From contig NZ_WOYQ01000016.1 in NCBI RefSeq assembly GCF_011620665.1, forward strand, positions 1 through 48,321: a stretch of DNA of 48,321 nt, written 5' to 3'. The position numbers and the translations under genes were made by a program. Origin of the DNA: Microbacterium sp. Its GTDB lineage: Bacteria > Actinomycetota > Actinomycetes > Actinomycetales > Microbacteriaceae. The notes below the pieces were generated by a model that was not told the DNA's origin, did no database searches, and saw only the letters and a list, made by a program, of their open reading frames with translations. Positions 1 to 8,602 of this stretch are shown here, piece after piece (position 1 is the first letter of the stretch; every line of letters starts with the position of its first letter).

Positions 1-1886
1 AGATCATCCAGGAGCTGGAGAGCTTCTTCCGCGGCGCCGGCTGGAACGTCATCAAAGTCGTCTGGGGGCGTGGCTGGGACGAACTGCTGCAGGACGATCA
101 CGATGGCGCGTTGGTCCGCCTCATGAACACGACTCCGGACGGCGACTTCCAGACGTATCGAGCGGAAGACGGAAAGTTCATCCGGGACCACTTCTTCGGA
201 CGCGACGAGCGAACCGCAGCGATGGTGTCGGGTTGGTCGGACCAAGACATCTGGGGCAAGCTCCGCCGCGGTGGACTGGACTACCGGAAGCTCTATGCCG
301 CCTACAAGGCCGCCACGGAGCACAAAGGGCAGCCGACCGTCATCCTCGCGAAGACGATCAAGGGCTACGGACTCGGCCACCACTTCGAGGGGCGCAATGC
401 CACCCATCAGATGAAGAAGATGAGCCTCGAGGACCTCAAACAGTTCCGCGACTCGATGCGCATCCCGATCACCGACGCGCAGCTCGAGGAGAACCCCTAC
501 GCCCCTCCGTATTTCCACCCGGGAATGGAGGACGAGACGATCCGCTACATGGTCGAGAAGCGGCGTGATCTGGGTGGGTTCCTGCCCGAGCGCCGCACTC
601 ATCACGTGCCGATCACCCTGCCCGACGACACCGCGTACGCGCTGCCGAAGAAGGGCTCGGGCACGCAAGAAGTCGCCACAACGATGGCGTTCGTGCGGCT
701 GCTCAAGGACCTGCTGCGGGCGAAGGACTTCGGTCACCGGATCGTTCCGATCATTCCTGATGAGGCGCGCACGTTCGGGCTCGACGCCTTCTTCCCGACC
801 GCGAAGATCTACAACCCGAATGGGCAGAACTACACGTCGGTCGACCGAGAACTGCTCCTCGCCTACAAGGAGAGTCCGCAAGGCCAGATGATCCACGTGG
901 GGATCAACGAGGCAGGCGCCGTCGCGGCGTTCACCAGCATCGGAACCGCGTACGCGACGCACGGTGAACCCCTGATACCGGTGTACATCTTCTACTCGAT
1001 GTTCGGCTTCCAACGTACGGGCGACGCCCAGTGGGCCGCCGGCGACCAGATGGCGCGCGGCTTCATCATGGGCGCGACGGCGGGGCGCACGACCCTCACC
1101 GGCGAGGGTCTGCAGCACGCCGACGGGCACTCGCACCTGCTGGCATCCACCAACCCCGCCACGGTCTCTTACGACCCCGCATACGGATATGAGATCGCTC
1201 ACATCGTGCGCGCCGGGATCGAGCGGATGTACGGCGGCAACCACCCCGCCCCGAACGTCATGTATTACATCACCGTGTACAACGAGCCAATCGTGCAGCC
1301 GGCCGAGCCGGAGGACGTGGATGCAGAAGGAATCGTCCGCGGCCTGCACCGCGTCGCCGTCGGCGAGGGTGAGGGCCACCGTGCTCAGCTGCTCGCCTCC
1401 GGCGTGGGCGTACCGTGGGCGCTCGAGGCTCAGAAGCTGCTGAGGGACGATTGGGGTGTCACGGCCGATGTCTGGTCGGTGACGAGCTGGACAGAGTTGC
1501 GCCGCGACGGCCTGCGCGCAGACGAGCACAACTTCCTCAATCCGCTCGAAGAGCCGCACACCGCGTACGTCACCCAGAAGCTGCAGGAAACGGACGGCCC
1601 GATCATCGCCGTGAGCGACTACATGCACGCGGTGCAGGATCAGATCCGGCCATGGGTTCCGCGGCGGTTCGCGACGCTGGGCGCGGACGGGTTCGGCTTC
1701 TCCGATACGCGCGCGGCTGCTCGCCGATTCTTCAAGATCGATGGACCGTCCGTCGTCGTCAGGACCCTTCAGGCCCTTGCCGACGAAGGACTCGTCGACC
1801 GAAAGCTCTCGGCACAGGCGATCGAGAAATACCACCTGCACGACGTCACAGCAGGCACGAGTGGAAGCGCTGGCGGCGAAAGCTGA
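1..1886 (+). CDS. aceE: Pyruvate dehydrogenase E1 component (homodimeric), 5'-truncated by window edge
   Basis: This is the thiamine-diphosphate-dependent E1 subunit, which decarboxylates pyruvate and reductively acetylates the E2 lipoyl group, feeding acetyl-CoA to the fatty-acid genes downstream. The frame is open from base 3, and about 627 C-terminal residues of a family of roughly 900 are visible. Family-typical stretches include [20 protein letters not shown] near the left end, the pyrimidine-domain segment [20 protein letters not shown] and the following [11 protein letters not shown], and the C-terminal transketolase-like domain with [17 protein letters not shown]-type sequence. The gene ends 10 bases before the PucR-type regulator, so the two may be cotranscribed. 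Actinobacteria use this single-chain AceE rather than E1 alpha/beta. Identification is secure; only the N-terminal third is missing, because of the window boundary. Confidence 0.97.
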   Translation, partial: IIQELESFFRGAGWNVIKVVWGRGWDELLQDDHDGALVRLMNTTPDGDFQTYRAEDGKFIRDHFFGRDERTAAMVSGWSDQDIWGKLRRGGLDYRKLYAAYKAATEHKGQPTVILAKTIKGYGLGHHFEGRNATHQMKKMSLEDLKQFRDSMRIPITDAQLEENPYAPPYFHPGMEDETIRYMVEKRRDLGGFLPERRTHHVPITLPDDTAYALPKKGSGTQEVATTMAFVRLLKDLLRAKDFGHRIVPIIPDEARTFGLDAFFPTAKIYNPNGQNYTSVDRELLLAYKESPQGQMIHVGINEAGAVAAFTSIGTAYATHGEPLIPVYIFYSMFGFQRTGDAQWAAGDQMARGFIMGATAGRTTLTGEGLQHADGHSHLLASTNPATVSYDPAYGYEIAHIVRAGIERMYGGNHPAPNVMYYITVYNEPIVQPAEPEDVDAEGIVRGLHRVAVGEGEGHRAQLLASGVGVPWALEAQKLLRDDWGVTADVWSVTSWTELRRDGLRADEHNFLNPLEEPHTAYVTQKLQETDGPIIAVSDYMHAVQDQIRPWVPRRFATLGADGFGFSDTRAAARRFFKIDGPSVVVRTLQALADEGLVDRKLSAQAIEKYHLHDVTAGTSGSAGGES

Positions 1887-1896
1887 CCCCCTTCCC

Positions 1897-3108
1897 ATGA
1901 CCGCCCGCCCCACCGCTGAGGAGAAGGCGGAGACACTCGTATGGCTCCGGCGTATCTCCGGCGATCTGGCCACCGCGACCATCCAGCGCCTCGAGGATTC
2001 ACTGCCGTGGTACGCAGACATGCCGCCGGCGAGAAGATCCGCGGTGGGACTCGTCGCGCAGGCGGGCATCGCGTCCTTCATCCAATGGTACGAAGACCCC
2101 GGCTCGACGCCGTGGATCGCCGCAGACATCTTCGCCGCCGCTCCTCGAGAGTTGCTGCGCAGTGTCAGTCTCACCCAGACCCTGCAGCTTCTTCGTGTGA
2201 CGGTCGCCGTCACCGAGGAGAGGGTCGCGGGACGCGCAGAGGACCTGCGTGAGAGCATCCTGCTGTTCTCGCGCGAGGTGGCCTTCGCATCCGCGGACAT
2301 CTATGCGCGGGCGGCCGAGGCACGGGGTCTGTGGGATGCACGCCTCGAAGCGCTCGTGGTCGATTCGATCCTTACCGGCGAAGCCGACGATGAGCTTCCC
2401 AGCCGCATCGCCGCTCTCGGCTGGCACGGTCACGGCGAGGTCGCGGTGCTCGTGGGTACGACTCCCCCTCAGCTCGACGTGGATCAGCTGAGGCGCATGA
2501 CGCGCAGATTCGGGGTGGACGTCCTGATCGGCGTCCAGAGCTCACGGCTGGTCCTTGTGATCGGTCGGGCCGAGCTGTCGGCGCGCGACGATGCCCGGGC
2601 CGTACTTCCGTTCCCCGAGATCGCCCGCCGACTCGAGCCCGCGTTCGGAGGGGGGCACCTCGTTCTGGGACCTCCCGTTCCGGCACTGGTGGATGCCGGG
2701 CGGAGTGCGCATGCCGCATTGGCCGGCTTTGCGGTTGCCACAGCGTGGCGCAACGCACCACGACCGGTGGAAGCGGACGACCTGCTGCCGGAGCGCGCAT
2801 TGGCTGGCGACGTCATGGCGAAGGCGACGCTGGTGGAACGCATCTACCGTCCCCTGCAAGCGCATTCGCCCGACCTCGTGACGACACTGTGGAGCTATCT
2901 GGACAACGGCCGTTCGCTCGAGGCCACAGCGAGGGATCTCTTCGTGCATCCAAACACCGTCCGCTATCGCCTGAAGCGAGTGTCGGAGGTCATCGGCTGG
3001 GATGCCACCGGACCCCGTGAAGCGCTGATACTGCAGACAGCACTCATCATCGGCTCGATCGGAACTGACGCCACGCGCCGCCGTGCGCCGGGTCCACGTC
3101 GCGCGTGA
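1897..3108 (+). CDS. fasR: PucR/CdaR-type transcriptional regulator, FasR-like
   Basis: This is a 403-residue regulator. The start chosen is the ATG ten bases after aceE; the longer upstream open frame runs inside aceE. The N-terminal ~160 residues are helical with no clear enzyme motif, and the middle (about 165-300) resembles the GGDEF-like domain of CdaR/PucR proteins. The C-terminal HTH_30 domain is clear: LWSYLDNGRSLEATARDLFV then HPNTVRYRLKRVSEVIG. Known biology: Streptomyces FasR, a protein of this architecture encoded directly before fabD, activates the fabD-fabH-acpP-fabF operon. Same architecture and same neighbour make FasR the best call. The effector is unknown from sequence. The exact operator is not established, though an imperfect palindrome lies in the 104-base gap before fabD. 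Confidence 0.85.
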   Translation: MTARPTAEEKAETLVWLRRISGDLATATIQRLEDSLPWYADMPPARRSAVGLVAQAGIASFIQWYEDPGSTPWIAADIFAAAPRELLRSVSLTQTLQLLRVTVAVTEERVAGRAEDLRESILLFSREVAFASADIYARAAEARGLWDARLEALVVDSILTGEADDELPSRIAALGWHGHGEVAVLVGTTPPQLDVDQLRRMTRRFGVDVLIGVQSSRLVLVIGRAELSARDDARAVLPFPEIARRLEPAFGGGHLVLGPPVPALVDAGRSAHAALAGFAVATAWRNAPRPVEADDLLPERALAGDVMAKATLVERIYRPLQAHSPDLVTTLWSYLDNGRSLEATARDLFVHPNTVRYRLKRVSEVIGWDATGPREALILQTALIIGSIGTDATRRRAPGPRRA

Positions 3109-3130
3109 GACGCGCGCACCGGAATCCCCA

Positions 3131-3172
3131 TGTATGACACACACAAGGCTGGGCGGCATTCTTGTGACATGA
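3131..3172. promoter_or_regulatory. Imperfect inverted repeat before fabD, candidate FasR operator
   Basis: Between fasR and fabD, CACAAG at 3142-3147 is mirrored by CTTGTG at 3161-3166, and flanking ATGACA/CATGAT-like bases extend the symmetry imperfectly. FasR-type proteins bind a palindrome in the fabD promoter of Streptomyces. Assigning this repeat to FasR is inference from position only. I could not pick a convincing -35/-10 pair here. Confidence 0.25.
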
Positions 3173-3212
3173 TCGCCAGCGGGCACCGGGAGGATGTTGG
3201 GAGGATAGGGAA

Positions 3213-4130
3213 GTGATCATCACCGTCTTCCCCGGACAGGGTTCACAGACTCCCGGGTTTCTTTTGCCGTGGCTCGATGTGCCCGGAGTACGTGACGCTC
3301 TGCTGCGCTATTCCGACGACGCGCAGGTCGACCTCATCGCGGCGGGGACCGTGTGGGATGCCGACCGCATCCGCGACACCCGCGTCGCGCAGCCCCTTAT
3401 CGTCGCCGCCTCGCTCGTCTCTTTCGCCGCTCTCACCGCGGCGGGCGACGAGCCCGGCGGTGTCGCCGGGCACTCTGTCGGGGAGATCGCCGCGCTCGTC
3501 GCGGCCGGCGTCCTTTCAGAAAGCGACGGAATGTCCCTCGTCGGTCTCCGCGGGCGCGCAATGGCTGTGGCCGCAGCGGCGGAGCAGACCGGCATGAGTG
3601 CCGTTCTCGGCGGCGACGAGGAAGCCGTCCTCGGCCGGCTCGCTCAACTCGATCTCACGCCGGCCAACTACAACGGAGGCGGCCAGATCGTCGCTGCCGG
3701 CGCCCTGACCGCGCTCGAGGCCTTGCGGGCCGACGCTCCTCAGTCCACGCGAATCGTCCCTCTGCAGGTGGCCGGAGCATTCCACACACGCTTCATGGCA
3801 TCCGCGGTCGACGCCCTCCGTGCCGCGGCCGATGACATCGCGGTCGCCGATCCTCGCCTCACGCTCTGGACCAACCACGACGGCTCGACCGTTTCCGAGG
3901 GTCGCGCAGCGCTCGACCTGGTGGTCGCCCAGGTGGCCACGCCGGTGCGATGGGACCGGTGCATGTCGTCCTTCGCCGATCACGGCGTCACCGGCATCAT
4001 TGAACTGGCCCCGGCGGGCACGCTCGTCGGCCTCGCCAAGCGGGCGCTGCGCGGCGTCCCGACCGTCGCAGTGAAGACGCCGGACGATCTTGCGGCCGCC
4101 GCCGCCTTGCTGACAGGAGCCGACGCATGA
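3213..4130 (+). CDS. fabD: ACP S-malonyltransferase FabD
   Basis: FabD transfers malonyl from malonyl-CoA to acyl carrier protein, supplying extender units for type II fatty-acid synthesis in the cytoplasm. The 305-residue length is normal. Visible motifs are FPGQGSQ at the N-terminus, the nucleophile elbow GHSVGEIAAL (Ser88) and GAFHTRFM with the catalytic His191. The GTG start at 3213 is preceded by GGGAGGATAGGGA, a good ribosome site. The stop overlaps the fabH start by four bases (ATGA), so the pair is translationally coupled. It is the first gene of the fabD-fabH-acpP-fabF operon, and the 104-base gap before it probably carries the operon promoter. Confidence 0.97.
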   Translation: MIITVFPGQGSQTPGFLLPWLDVPGVRDALLRYSDDAQVDLIAAGTVWDADRIRDTRVAQPLIVAASLVSFAALTAAGDEPGGVAGHSVGEIAALVAAGVLSESDGMSLVGLRGRAMAVAAAAEQTGMSAVLGGDEEAVLGRLAQLDLTPANYNGGGQIVAAGALTALEALRADAPQSTRIVPLQVAGAFHTRFMASAVDALRAAADDIAVADPRLTLWTNHDGSTVSEGRAALDLVVAQVATPVRWDRCMSSFADHGVTGIIELAPAGTLVGLAKRALRGVPTVAVKTPDDLAAAAALLTGADA

Positions 4131-5128
4131 CCCGCACGCTCATCCAGCCCACCGGACCGGCACACACCCGGATCCTCGCCTACGGCGCGGCACGGGGCGA
4201 GAACCTCGTCCCCAACGACGATCTGATCGCGGCGATCGACTCCAGCGACGAATGGATCCGGCAGCGCACGGGCATCGTCACGCGCGCGCGTGCGAACGCC
4301 CAGACAACGGCCGTCGACCTGGCATCGAGGGCCGGCGCGGAAGCGATCGCCGCCGCCGGCATCGACCCTGCGCAGATCGACCTCGTCATCGTCACGACGA
4401 TCACCAATCCGCGACAGACGCCGTCGGTCTCGGCGATCGTCGCCGATCGAGTGGGCGCCAATCCCGCCGCCGCGTACGACGTGAACGCCGCGTGCGCCGG
4501 ATTCGCCTACGGCGTTGCCCAGGCGGATGCGCTCATCCGCGCCGGCGCTGCGAGTTACGCGCTCGTCATCGGGGCTGAGAAGCTCAGCGACATCGTCGAT
4601 CCCACCGATCGCTCCATCTCCTTCCTCCTCGGCGATGGCGCCGGCGCCGCCGTCATCGGGCCCAGCGATTTTCCCGGTATCGGGCGGACGGTGTGGGGAT
4701 CCGATGGATCGAAGGCCGACGTCGTGGGCATGAATCACACGCTCGTCGAGTTCCGTGACGGTCTTGCTCCCTGGCCCACCATGAGGCAGGAGGGGCCGAC
4801 GGTCTTCCGCTGGGCCGTCTGGGAGATGGCCAAGGTCGCGCATCAGGCCCTCGAGGCAGCCGGGATCGAGGCATCCGACCTCGCCGCGTTCATTCCTCAC
4901 CAGGCGAACATGCGCATCATCGACCAGTTCGCCAAGCAACTGAAGCTTCCGGAGAGCGTCGTGATCGCGCGCGACATAGAGACGACGGGGAACACTTCAG
5001 CGGCATCCATTCCCCTCGCCACGCATCGGCTGCTGCGGGAACATCCCGAAGTCAGCGGAGGATTGGCTCTGCAAATCGGCTTCGGCGCGGGACTCGTCTT
5101 CGGCGCCCAGGTCGTCGTCCTCCCCTGA
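4127..5128 (+). CDS. fabH: Beta-ketoacyl-ACP synthase III FabH
   Basis: FabH performs the first condensation, joining an acyl-CoA primer to malonyl-ACP. In actinobacteria branched-chain primers are commonly used, giving iso and anteiso fatty acids; substrate choice cannot be read here. The 333-residue protein shows the full thiolase-fold triad: Cys123 in NAACAGFAYG, His258 in IPHQANMRI and Asn289 in TGNTSAAS. GGLALQIGFGAGLVFGAQ closes the C-terminus as in the family. The start ATG overlaps the fabD stop by four bases. A 73-base gap separates it from acpP. Confidence 0.97.
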   Translation: MTRTLIQPTGPAHTRILAYGAARGENLVPNDDLIAAIDSSDEWIRQRTGIVTRARANAQTTAVDLASRAGAEAIAAAGIDPAQIDLVIVTTITNPRQTPSVSAIVADRVGANPAAAYDVNAACAGFAYGVAQADALIRAGAASYALVIGAEKLSDIVDPTDRSISFLLGDGAGAAVIGPSDFPGIGRTVWGSDGSKADVVGMNHTLVEFRDGLAPWPTMRQEGPTVFRWAVWEMAKVAHQALEAAGIEASDLAAFIPHQANMRIIDQFAKQLKLPESVVIARDIETTGNTSAASIPLATHRLLREHPEVSGGLALQIGFGAGLVFGAQVVVLP

Positions 5129-5201
5129 ACGGGCGGACCCCCCCATCTAGACTGATTCCGGCCCGCACGGGTCGGTGAACCCCGAAAAGAAGGAGAATCC
5201 C

Positions 5202-5450
5202 ATGGCATTCAGCAACGACGAGGTCCTGGCCGGGCTCGCCGAACTCATCACCGATGAGACAGGCATCTCTGCCGACGAGGTCGCACTCGAGAAGTCCTTC
5301 ACAGACGATCTCGACATCGATTCGATCTCGATGATGACGATCGTTGTGAACGCAGAAGAGAAGTTCGGCGTCGCGATCCCCGACGAAGAGGTCAAGAACC
5401 TCAAGACTGTCGGCGACGCCGTCACCTTCATCATCTCCCACCAGGCGTGA
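5202..5450 (+). CDS. acpP: Acyl carrier protein AcpP
   Basis: This 82-residue acidic carrier protein shuttles growing acyl chains among the Fab enzymes on a phosphopantetheine arm. The attachment serine is Ser41 in DLDIDSISMMT. The four-helix ACP pattern is intact, with acidic helix II (SISMMTIVVNAEEKFGVAIP). I place the start at ATG 5202 because AAGGAG lies six bases upstream (5190-5195). An in-frame GTG at 5175 would add nine residues and lacks such a site. It is the third gene of the fab operon, with hairpin-forming sequence immediately downstream. Confidence 0.97.
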   Translation: MAFSNDEVLAGLAELITDETGISADEVALEKSFTDDLDIDSISMMTIVVNAEEKFGVAIPDEEVKNLKTVGDAVTFIISHQA

Positions 5451-5458
5451 TCGACGCT

Positions 5459-5485
5459 CCGGTGGCGGGCATCCACCCCCACCGG
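5459..5485 (+). other. Hairpin between acpP and fabF
   Basis: CCGGTGG (5459-5465) and CCACCGG (5479-5485) form a perfect 7-bp stem with a 13-base loop, nine bases after the acpP stop. No U-tract follows, so it is not a clear terminator. It could stabilise or process acpP mRNA, or partly attenuate readthrough so that acpP is made in excess; that role is inference. Confidence 0.4.
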
Positions 5486-5504
5486 CGCGAGTCATCTGCA
5501 CGCT

Positions 5505-5527
5505 GAGGAACACCACGAGGAACACCA
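5505..5527 (+). repeat. Tandem repeat of the fabF ribosome-binding region
   Basis: GAGGAACACCA occurs twice in tandem (5505-5515 and 5517-5527), the second copy running into the fabF ATG at 5527. Each copy carries a GAGGAA Shine-Dalgarno-like core, so only the proximal one is correctly spaced. It looks like a small local duplication of the ribosome site. Confidence 0.7.
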
Positions 5528-6765
5528 TGAGTACCCCGCGAATCGTTGTGACCGGAATCGGCGCGTCGTCCCCCATCGGCGGGACAGCGCCGGACAGTTG
5601 GAAGGCGTTACTGTCCGGCGCGTCCGGCACGCGCACCCTGGAGTACGACTGGGTCGAGCAGTACCAGCTTCCCGTGACGTTCGCGGCTCAGGCAGCGGTT
5701 CGACCCGATACGGTTCTCGAAAGGCCGGTCTCGAAGCGACTGGACCCCTCGGCCCAGTTCGCCCTCGTGGCAGCGTTGGAAGCCTGGAAGGATGCCGGGG
5801 AACCAGACGTAGCGCCTGAACGCCTCGGTGTGGACTTCGCCACCGGCATCGGCGGACTGTGGACCCTGCTGGATGCATGGGACACGTTGCGGGAGAAGGG
5901 TCCCCGGCGAGTTCTGCCGATGACGGTCCCGATGCTCATGCCGAATTCAGCGGCCGGGAACCTCTCGCTTCACTTCGGTGCGCGGGCGTACGCGCGGACG
6001 GTTGCGAGCGCGTGCGCTTCGAGCACCGAGTCGATCGTCAACGCGGTGGAGCACCTTCGTGACGGGCTGGCCGACGTTGTCATCGCCGGTGGTACCGAGT
6101 CAGTGATCCACCCGGTCACAATCGCTTCCTTCTCCTCGATGCAGGCGCTCTCCAAGCGCAATGACTCCCCCGAAACGGCCTCGCGGCCGGGCAGCATCGA
6201 CCGCGACGGATTCGTGATGGGCGAAGGCGCGGCCGTTCTGATCCTCGAGACCGAGGAGCACGCAAAGGCGCGTGGCGCGAAGATCTACGCAGAGGTCGTC
6301 GGCGGTGGCGTCACGGCTGACTCCTACCACATCACCGCGAACGATCCCGAGGGCGACGGCGCCGCGCGTGCCGTGCGGATGGCACTCGAAGCGGCGGGAC
6401 GCTCGGTGGACGAGGTCACACACATCAACGCCCACGCGACATCCACACCGGTCGGCGACCCCAATGAGTATGTCGCACTGAAGAGCGTCTTCGGCGCGCG
6501 GATCGACGAGATCCCCGTCTCGGCCACGAAAGCGTCCACCGGGCACCTGCTGGGTGGCACCGGAGCGCTGGAAGCCATCTTCGCGATCCTCGCCATTCGA
6601 GAGCGCGTCGCTCCTCCGACGATCAACATCAGTGAGCAGGACCCGGCAGTGCCCTTCCGCCTGTCGGGACAGCCGACCCCTCTGGGAGCGGGTGATCAGC
6701 TCGCCATCAGCAACTCATTCGGTTTCGGCGGACACAACGCGGTCGTAGCCTTCGCCTCGGTCTGA
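5527..6765 (+). CDS. fabF: Beta-ketoacyl-ACP synthase II FabF
   Basis: FabF catalyses chain-elongating condensation of acyl-ACP with malonyl-ACP. The 412-residue protein carries the KAS II triad: Cys163 in VASACASSTES, a histidine in NAHATSTPVGDPNE, and a second histidine in KASTGHLLGGTG. FGFGGHNAVVAF closes the protein. The start ATG at 5527 follows GAGGAA. It is the last gene of the fab operon and converges on the DUF3145 gene with an 8-base gap. No strong terminator is visible in that gap, so the two transcripts probably overlap at their 3' ends. Confidence 0.97.
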   Translation: MSTPRIVVTGIGASSPIGGTAPDSWKALLSGASGTRTLEYDWVEQYQLPVTFAAQAAVRPDTVLERPVSKRLDPSAQFALVAALEAWKDAGEPDVAPERLGVDFATGIGGLWTLLDAWDTLREKGPRRVLPMTVPMLMPNSAAGNLSLHFGARAYARTVASACASSTESIVNAVEHLRDGLADVVIAGGTESVIHPVTIASFSSMQALSKRNDSPETASRPGSIDRDGFVMGEGAAVLILETEEHAKARGAKIYAEVVGGGVTADSYHITANDPEGDGAARAVRMALEAAGRSVDEVTHINAHATSTPVGDPNEYVALKSVFGARIDEIPVSATKASTGHLLGGTGALEAIFAILAIRERVAPPTINISEQDPAVPFRLSGQPTPLGAGDQLAISNSFGFGGHNAVVAFASV

Positions 6766-6773
6766 GCCCGTCG

Positions 6774-7277
6774 TCAGCCGACCTTGTGAAGCCAGACGAC
6801 CGAGGCGTCGTCGCTCGCATGGCGGAAGGCCTCGAGTTCCTCGTCCCATGCCGAACCCAGGGCGATGTCGAGCTCGCGTCGAAGCTCGGTGGCGTCGCCC
6901 GCCGCGATCTCCATCGCGTAGCGGATGCGGTCCTCTCCGACGACGATGTTTCCTGCCGTGTCGGTTTGTGCGAAGTGAATTCCGAGGCCCGGCGTGTGCA
7001 TCCAGCGGCCGCCGTCGCTGCGCGGGGAGGGATCCTCGCTCACTTCGAATCGCAGGTGCTCCCACCCGCGCATCGCCGTGGCAAGGGCGGCGCCTGTTCC
7101 GGCGGGTCCTTCCCAATAGAATTCGGCACGTCGACTGCCGGCGAGGACCGGCTGGTCGACCCAGTCGAAACTGACCGCACGGCCCAGGGCACGTCCTACC
7201 GCCCACTCCAGGTGGGGGCACAACGCTCGTGGCGCAGAGTGAATGTAGACCACTCCACGCGCGGGTGATGTCGCCAT
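6774..7277 (-). CDS. DUF3145 family protein
   Basis: This 167-residue protein of unknown function belongs to DUF3145, an actinobacterial family. It begins MATSPARGVVYIHSAPRALC and contains WAVGRALGR, FDWVDQP, a central acidic segment and FRHASDDASVVWLHKVG at the end. No signal peptide, membrane segment or catalytic motif is visible. GGAG lies upstream of the ATG. It faces the fab operon tail to tail, an arrangement I recall as common in this lineage. A role tied to lipid or envelope metabolism is only suggested by that neighbourhood. Confidence 0.85.
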   Translation of the reverse strand: MATSPARGVVYIHSAPRALCPHLEWAVGRALGRAVSFDWVDQPVLAGSRRAEFYWEGPAGTGAALATAMRGWEHLRFEVSEDPSPRSDGGRWMHTPGLGIHFAQTDTAGNIVVGEDRIRYAMEIAAGDATELRRELDIALGSAWDEELEAFRHASDDASVVWLHKVG

Positions 7278-7379
7278 CTGCTTCTCCGTTTCGTCAGGTA
7301 CGTCTTCCCCTACGACCTGAGATGCCGGAGTTACGGCGAGATGTGCGATTATCCCCCATTATGGCCGAAGGACTCCGCG

Positions 7380-7397
7380 AATCACAACAGTGTGATT
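7380..7397 (-). terminator. Short palindrome downstream of tRNA-Met
   Basis: AATCACA (7380-7386) and TGTGATT (7391-7397) make a 7-bp stem with a 4-base loop, just beyond the 3' end of the minus-strand tRNA. There is no U-tract. It may end or protect the tRNA precursor, or be an operator upstream of the DUF3145 gene. Confidence 0.35.
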
Positions 7398-7404
7398 TGT
7401 GACG

Positions 7405-7478
7405 TAGGGCGGGCGGGACTTGAACCCGCGATCGTCGGGTTATGAGCCCGCTGCCTTGACCAGCTTGGCCACCGCCCC
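7405..7478 (-). tRNA. tRNA-Met (CAT anticodon)
   Basis: The minus strand folds as a cloverleaf. The acceptor stem is GGGGCGG with CCGCCCU, leaving a G1-U72 wobble, with discriminator A73. The D-stem is GCC/GGC, the anticodon loop is CTCATAA with CAT, the variable loop is five bases, and the T-arm is GCGGG-TTCAAGT-CCCGC. No CCA is encoded. The anticodon stem ends in three G-C pairs (GGG/CCC), a hallmark of initiator tRNA, while the D-arm and acceptor look elongator-like. I therefore leave initiator versus elongator open. A tRNA-Ile with modified CAT is less likely. Confidence 0.88.
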
Positions 7479-7492
7479 CTGCGGGTTCGATC

Positions 7493-8560
7493 CTATCGCG
7501 GCGAAGACTGGTCGCGATTGCGCACCGGCGGATCGGGCCAGACCTTGGCGACAGCCTCGGTGATGCGGGTGGACCCCGTGCCCGAGGACGCATCGCTCCC
7601 GCGCGGAATCGGGATCTCCTGACTGTCACTGACGATCTGCGGATGATAGCGGGCCAGCTGGAATACCCCCGCGATCGCAAGCGCACCCGCCACCGCGAAA
7701 CCGACGAACGCACCCCACGGTGCTGTCGCCGCTTCGTGCAGAACGGCGAGGCCGATGACGATCGCGACGATCGGGTCGATGACGGTCAACCCGGCGATGA
7801 CCAGATCGGGGGGACCGGAGGCGTATGCGGTCTGCACGAAGTAAGCGCCGACTGCGGTGCCGGCGACGAGCGCCACGACGCAGAGGACGGTGAGCCACTC
7901 GAATTCGCCATGCTGAATGCGGCTGATGACGACCTTCGCGAGGGTCGCGACGAAACCGTAGATCATGCCCGCACTCGCGATGTAGAACAGTGCGTTCGTC
8001 CGGCGCCGAAGCCACACCCACAGACCGCCGAGCACGACGACGACGACGGCCAAGATCACGAGCACCGTGAGAAGCTGGCGGTCGCTGACCGGCGTCTCGG
8101 TGGCATAGACGGCCGCTATCGTGACGAACAGGAAGATGCCGCCGACGCACAGGGCAATCGCGCCGATCGACCGCTTCGTCGGGTGGTGACCGCTGATGCG
8201 GGCGTTCAGCAGCGTCGTGATCACGAGCGAGATCGCACCCAGCGGCTGCACCAGGATGAGCGGAGCGAACGACAGCGCGGCGAGCTGGCAGACGATTGCG
8301 AGACCCAGCATCGCGGTTCCCGCGACCCACGACGGCCGCCGCAGCAAATTGGCCAGCTGAGCTCCGGTGAGTCCGCTGCCGCCGTTGACGTGAGTGAGCC
8401 GCTCGACCTTCTGGACGCCGCGGTGCTGGTATTGCGCACCGAACGACATGAACACGGCGCCGAGAAGCGCCAACGGAACGCCGATCAAGATCTTGGGATC
8501 GTCGAAAACGCCGACCAGTTGATCGGTGACATCACCGAGGGTCGAGGCGGCATCCATCAT
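7493..8560 (-). CDS. DMT-superfamily (EamA-like) membrane transporter
   Basis: This 355-residue protein has about nine or ten hydrophobic segments, starting with IGVPLALLGAVFMSFGAQYQ and continuing through LAIVCQLAALSFAPLILVQP, GAIALCVGGIFLFVTIAAVY and later helices up to GAFVGFAVAGALAIAGVFQL. The repeat layout and the segment PLGAISLVITTLLNAR fit the drug/metabolite transporter group, especially NIPA-like or DMT proteins of actinobacteria. The substrate cannot be inferred. The cytoplasmic C-terminal tail is about 45 residues, polar and Ser/Pro-rich. Two consecutive ATGs sit at the 5' end, with a TAGTGT box six bases before the first, which favours that ATG and a leaderless mRNA. It is divergent from def. 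Confidence 0.8.
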   Translation of the reverse strand: MMDAASTLGDVTDQLVGVFDDPKILIGVPLALLGAVFMSFGAQYQHRGVQKVERLTHVNGGSGLTGAQLANLLRRPSWVAGTAMLGLAIVCQLAALSFAPLILVQPLGAISLVITTLLNARISGHHPTKRSIGAIALCVGGIFLFVTIAAVYATETPVSDRQLLTVLVILAVVVVVLGGLWVWLRRRTNALFYIASAGMIYGFVATLAKVVISRIQHGEFEWLTVLCVVALVAGTAVGAYFVQTAYASGPPDLVIAGLTVIDPIVAIVIGLAVLHEAATAPWGAFVGFAVAGALAIAGVFQLARYHPQIVSDSQEIPIPRGSDASSGTGSTRITEAVAKVWPDPPVRNRDQSSPR

Positions 8561-8602
8561 CCCTCGACACTAACTGCCGCAGGCGATCGGTAGGCTCAGG
8601 AC
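8561..8602. promoter_or_regulatory. Divergent leaderless promoters of the DMT gene and def
   Basis: On the minus strand TAGTGT (8567-8572) lies six bases before the DMT ATG at 8560. On the plus strand TAGGCT (8591-8596) lies six bases before the def GTG at 8603. Both fit the actinobacterial TAnnnT -10 box at a distance that puts transcription start on the first codon base. No clear -35 boxes are seen. Confidence 0.6.
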
